Shown here: piece after piece, positions 7,291 to 8,857 of the stretch | How positions within the stretch are numbered: the stretch's first letter is position 1 | Layout: every line of letters starts with the position of its first letter | NCBI GenBank assembly: GCA_015487825.1 | Contig: WFOZ01000814.1 | Location: forward strand, 1 to 8,857 | DNA: 8,857 nucleotides | From: Planctomycetaceae bacterium | GTDB lineage: Bacteria > Planctomycetota > Planctomycetia > Planctomycetales > Planctomycetaceae | Reading direction: 5' to 3' | The notes under the pieces: generated by a model | Database searches by the model: none | Told to the model about the DNA's origin: nothing | The model's input: only the letters and a program-made list of their open reading frames with translations | Position numbers and translations under genes: made by a program

Positions 7291-7320
7291 TAAAATTTTG
7301 CGAACGGCTCGCAAATTTTA
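7291..7320. repeat. AT-rich inverted repeat in the rsmH-LysM spacer (possible terminator or operator)
   Basis: The left arm TAAAATTTTGCGA (7291-7303) pairs with TCGCAAATTTTA (7309-7320) around a 5-nt loop, giving 12 pairs with one bulged T. There is a GC core (GCGA/TCGC) with A/T outer arms on both sides. The U-run needed for a minus-strand terminator is only inside the 3' arm (AAAATTTTA), so termination would be weak. It lies about 165 bp past the rsmH stop and about 109 bp ahead of the LysM start. Confidence 0.45.
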
Positions 7321-7484
7321 GAAAAATATCAGTTTGGTTACGGCTATCAGAATGAACCAGCCGTGCTGGGTCGTTATTCCACAAGAATTGAAGAATTCGT
7401 AGAGGATTGATGTGGGGTAAGAGAAAATGTCAAATCGAAAACTTGAGCGAAATTTCCCTCAGAAGCGGAAATATGACGAATTTT

Positions 7485-8402
7485 TCAATCGGCGCGAATA
7501 CCGATTCTCAATTTTGCAGATCGACTGCGCGGATTCATCTTACATTCCAGCGAACTGGCTGGTATCGGCTTGTTGGAACTCGACTTCCAGGTGGTGCGAT
7601 CCTGTAACATTTTTTTCACAATGCGATCTTCCAGCGAATGGAAAGTAATCACAGCCAGTCGCCCTCCGGGAGCGAGTGACTCTGGAGCCGTTGTCGACAG
7701 AAACCGTTGCAGGTGTTCGAGTTCCGCATTTGCCTGAATTCTTAACGCCTGAAAAGTTCGTGTTGCAGGATGAGACTTTCCACTTTTATGACCTCGGCCC
7801 GAAGCAACTTTTTCGATAAGTTGGGTTAACTGGGAGACTGTCTCAATTCTCTCTTTTCGCCGCTGTTCTCCAATAGATTGTGCAATCAGACGGGACAACG
7901 GATCTTCCCCAAACTGTTTCAGCACCGATGTAATTTCTTCAATCGATGCTCGATTAAGCCAGTGATGAATCGGTTCTCCCTGACTGGCATCGAATCGCAT
8001 GTCGAGAATTCCGCCGCTTTGGAAGCCGAAGCCCCGATTTCGGTCGGCCAATTGATCGGAAGAAAGACCAAGATCAACCAGAATGCGGTCAGCCGTTTCA
8101 ATCGAATGAGCATCTAACACAGAACGAAGCTCTGCATAAGAAGTTTGTTCCAATAGAACATTTGAGGGAAGTGTTTTTTCTGAATTTGCTTCCTGCAATC
8201 TCTGCGAAGCCCGACCAAGCATTTCAGCATCGCGATCAAGCCCGATAAGCAGGCCACACGGCTGAATTCCGGGAAGAATTTCCACACTATGCCCGGCTGC
8301 ACCAACGGTCCCATCGACAACCGTCAAACCCGGCTGCAATGCCAGCTCCCGCAACGTCTCTCGAAGCATCACCGGACGGTGCCTGGAAATGGGAGAATTC
8401 AT
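7485..8402 (-). CDS. rsmH: 16S rRNA (cytosine(1402)-N(4))-methyltransferase RsmH
   Basis: A 305-residue cytosolic enzyme (E. coli RsmH/MraW has 313) that uses S-adenosylmethionine to N4-methylate C1402 in the decoding centre of 16S rRNA. Family motifs in order: HRPVML (8-13), the SAM-binding DGTVGAAGHS (30-39; the usual GxGGH is GAAGH here), GLDRDAEML (54-62), RILVDLGLSSDQL (106-118), RGFGFQSGGILDMRFD (123-138), HPATRTFQALRI (211-222), PGGRLAVITFHSLEDRIVK (245-263) and the C-terminal NPRSRSAKLR. The frame is open upstream through the tRNA, so the start is set at ATG 8402 (MNSPISRHRPVML), which gives the normal family N-terminus; no good Shine-Dalgarno is present. It is the usual second gene of dcw clusters. 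Here it is preceded by tRNA-Gln and a terminator, not mraZ. Confidence 0.95.
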   Translation of the reverse strand: MNSPISRHRPVMLRETLRELALQPGLTVVDGTVGAAGHSVEILPGIQPCGLLIGLDRDAEMLGRASQRLQEANSEKTLPSNVLLEQTSYAELRSVLDAHSIETADRILVDLGLSSDQLADRNRGFGFQSGGILDMRFDASQGEPIHHWLNRASIEEITSVLKQFGEDPLSRLIAQSIGEQRRKERIETVSQLTQLIEKVASGRGHKSGKSHPATRTFQALRIQANAELEHLQRFLSTTAPESLAPGGRLAVITFHSLEDRIVKKMLQDRTTWKSSSNKPIPASSLECKMNPRSRSAKLRIGIRAD

Positions 8403-8420
8403 ACTGATTCTTGAGGCATT

Positions 8421-8453
8421 AAAGAAAAAAGTTGCTGGAAATCTTCCAGCAAC
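8421..8453 (-). terminator. Intrinsic terminator after tRNA-Gln
   Basis: A perfect 10-bp stem (GTTGCTGGAA 8431-8440 / TTCCAGCAAC 8444-8453) with a 3-nt loop is followed on the minus strand by TTTTTTCTTT (8430-8421). It begins 8 nt after the tRNA 3' end and stops only 18 nt before the rsmH start codon, so rsmH needs either readthrough or a transcript starting inside this short interval. Confidence 0.88.
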
Positions 8454-8461
8454 TTGAAAAA

Positions 8462-8532
8462 TAGCCCGACCGGGATTTGAACCCAAACTGACGGAATCAA
8501 AATCCGTTGTGCTACCGTTACACCATCGGGCT
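8462..8532 (-). tRNA. tRNA-Gln (anticodon UUG)
   Basis: 71 nt, cloverleaf complete. The acceptor AGCCCGA pairs with TCGGGCT, and the discriminator is A73. D stem GTGT/GCAC, anticodon stem ACGGA/TCCGT with loop TTTTGAT (anticodon TTG, reads CAA/CAG Gln), a 4-nt variable loop CAGT, and T stem TTGGG/CCCGG with loop TTCAAAT. The 3' CCA is not encoded (TTT follows), so CCA must be added after transcription. The A1-U72 pair is weak, as usual for glutamine tRNAs, which are charged either by GlnRS or through GatCAB. Confidence 0.96.
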
Positions 8533-8591
8533 AAGTTATACAGCGAAACAGAAGGACATTACCTGAACTCTGCTCCCTGCGTTGAGGCCGT

Positions 8592-8620
8592 ATTCTATGA
8601 ATCCTTACAGATTCTGACAA
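8592..8620 (-). promoter_or_regulatory. Sigma70-type promoter of tRNA-Gln
   Basis: On the minus strand, TTGTCA (8620-8615, 5/6 of the -35 consensus), a 17-bp spacer and TAGAAT (8597-8592, 5/6 of the -10 consensus). The sequence just after the -10 is GC-rich (ACGGCC), like the discriminator of stringently controlled stable-RNA promoters. Transcription would begin near 8585, about 50 nt ahead of the tRNA. It is the best promoter match in the window and could also feed rsmH by readthrough. Confidence 0.75.
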
Positions 8621-8669
8621 GCCCGGCTCAACGAAGGTTCAACAGGTGTTCAAAAAAAATCAGTCGTAA

Positions 8670-8857
8670 CTATTCAGTGATGGGTGGCTGGGGACAAATT
8701 GTCGGAGGTGTTGCGACCAAATGACGAGACGGCTGGTGACAATTTGCCCCCAGATACAATCAGGTATCCAACCCTGGGGGGCAGATTGTGCGAATGTTTT
8801 CCGAACATTCACACCTTGATAATAACAATCTGTCCCCAGCCACCCTCCGCTGAGTAG
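8670..8857. repeat. Four-copy palindromic element (REP/BIME- or MITE-like), possibly cut by the window edge
   Basis: Four copies of CTGGGGrCArATTGT alternate in orientation: + at 8688-8702, - at 8739-8753, + at 8774-8789 (one extra G), - at 8826-8840. The outer copies extend into long terminal inverted arms: GGGTGGCTGGGGACA at 8682-8696 is matched by TGTCCCCAGCCACCC at 8831-8845, and weaker pairing continues out to CTA (8670-8672) / TAG (8855-8857). The inner copies are extended by GATAC 8753-8757 / GTATC 8764-8768, and a further perfect hairpin GAATGTT 8792-8798 / AACATTC 8804-8810 sits between copies 3 and 4. No transposase ORF is present. The pairing still holds at the last base, so the element may continue beyond the window. 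Confidence 0.75.

Larger units (their letters stand above)
7183..7484. other. 302-bp spacer between rsmH and the LysM gene
   Basis: No ORF here looks real. On the minus strand there is a perfect TTGACA (-35 type) at 7428-7433, but no acceptable -10 at 16-18 nt from it. The spacer holds the inverted repeat at 7291-7320 (listed separately) and a small imperfect hairpin with CCAGC (7357-7361) / GCTGG (7365-7369). It is long for an operon junction and may carry the end of the rsmH transcript and the LysM promoter. Confidence 0.4.

Noticed and set aside
7407..7648. Short + strand ORFs (66 and 73 codons) over the rsmH 3' end
   Set aside because: They are mostly antisense to rsmH, with no domain and unremarkable composition.
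8403..8486. 28-residue N-terminal extension of RsmH
   Set aside because: It would run through the terminator hairpin and into the tRNA-Gln gene; the family normally begins just before HxPVML, as with ATG 8402.
8509..8724. 71-codon + strand ORF across the tRNA-Gln locus and into the palindromic repeat
   Set aside because: It overlaps a tRNA gene, its promoter and a repeat; the translation is composition noise.
8670..8857. CRISPR array
   Set aside because: The repeat units alternate in orientation with unequal spacing and no uniform spacers, which fits a palindromic element, not CRISPR.

Overview
The window most likely comes from a planctomycete (Planctomycetales, Gimesia/Rubinisphaera-like in flavour). 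This is an inference from protein style. A secreted 'DWPQFRG' PQQ-type beta-propeller is typical of the group. So is a short anti-sigma ATPase carrying a 'PDPTDPEN…SGRGILL.RSFMDEV' tail. The third sign is a stripped-down division cluster that keeps rsmH and ftsI but is interrupted by an unusual LysM protein. I could not run a database search.

Left part (1-3161, all + strand): the 3' end of an RsbW/SpoIIAB-type anti-sigma factor kinase, then a secreted PQQ-like beta-propeller protein (421-1782), then a likely two-gene unit made of a YdjM-family membrane metal-dependent hydrolase (1856-2752) and a four-helix membrane protein (2763-3161) only 10 bp behind it with a strong Shine-Dalgarno.

Right part (3248-8532, all - strand, convergent with the left part): reading in the direction of transcription come tRNA-Gln(UUG) with a good sigma70-type promoter, an intrinsic terminator, rsmH, a 302-bp spacer, a 524-residue membrane-anchored protein with a His-cluster/NPF-repeat linker and two C-terminal LysM domains, a 282-bp spacer, a 62-residue FtsL-like bitopic protein, and the class B penicillin-binding protein FtsI. 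This is the start of a dcw-type division and wall cluster (order rsmH, ftsL, ftsI). No mraZ lies ahead of rsmH, no murE follows ftsI, and the LysM gene sits between rsmH and ftsL.

Extreme right (8670-8857): a non-coding palindromic element with four alternating inverted copies of a CTGGGGrCArATTGT motif, probably a REP/BIME- or MITE-like repeat that runs up to or past the window edge.

The best candidate for something undescribed is the LysM protein. It joins seven His-rich clusters and about seven NPF motifs to two LysM domains, in a division-gene locus. The second is the palindromic repeat. The tRNA-terminator-rsmH arrangement is the third.
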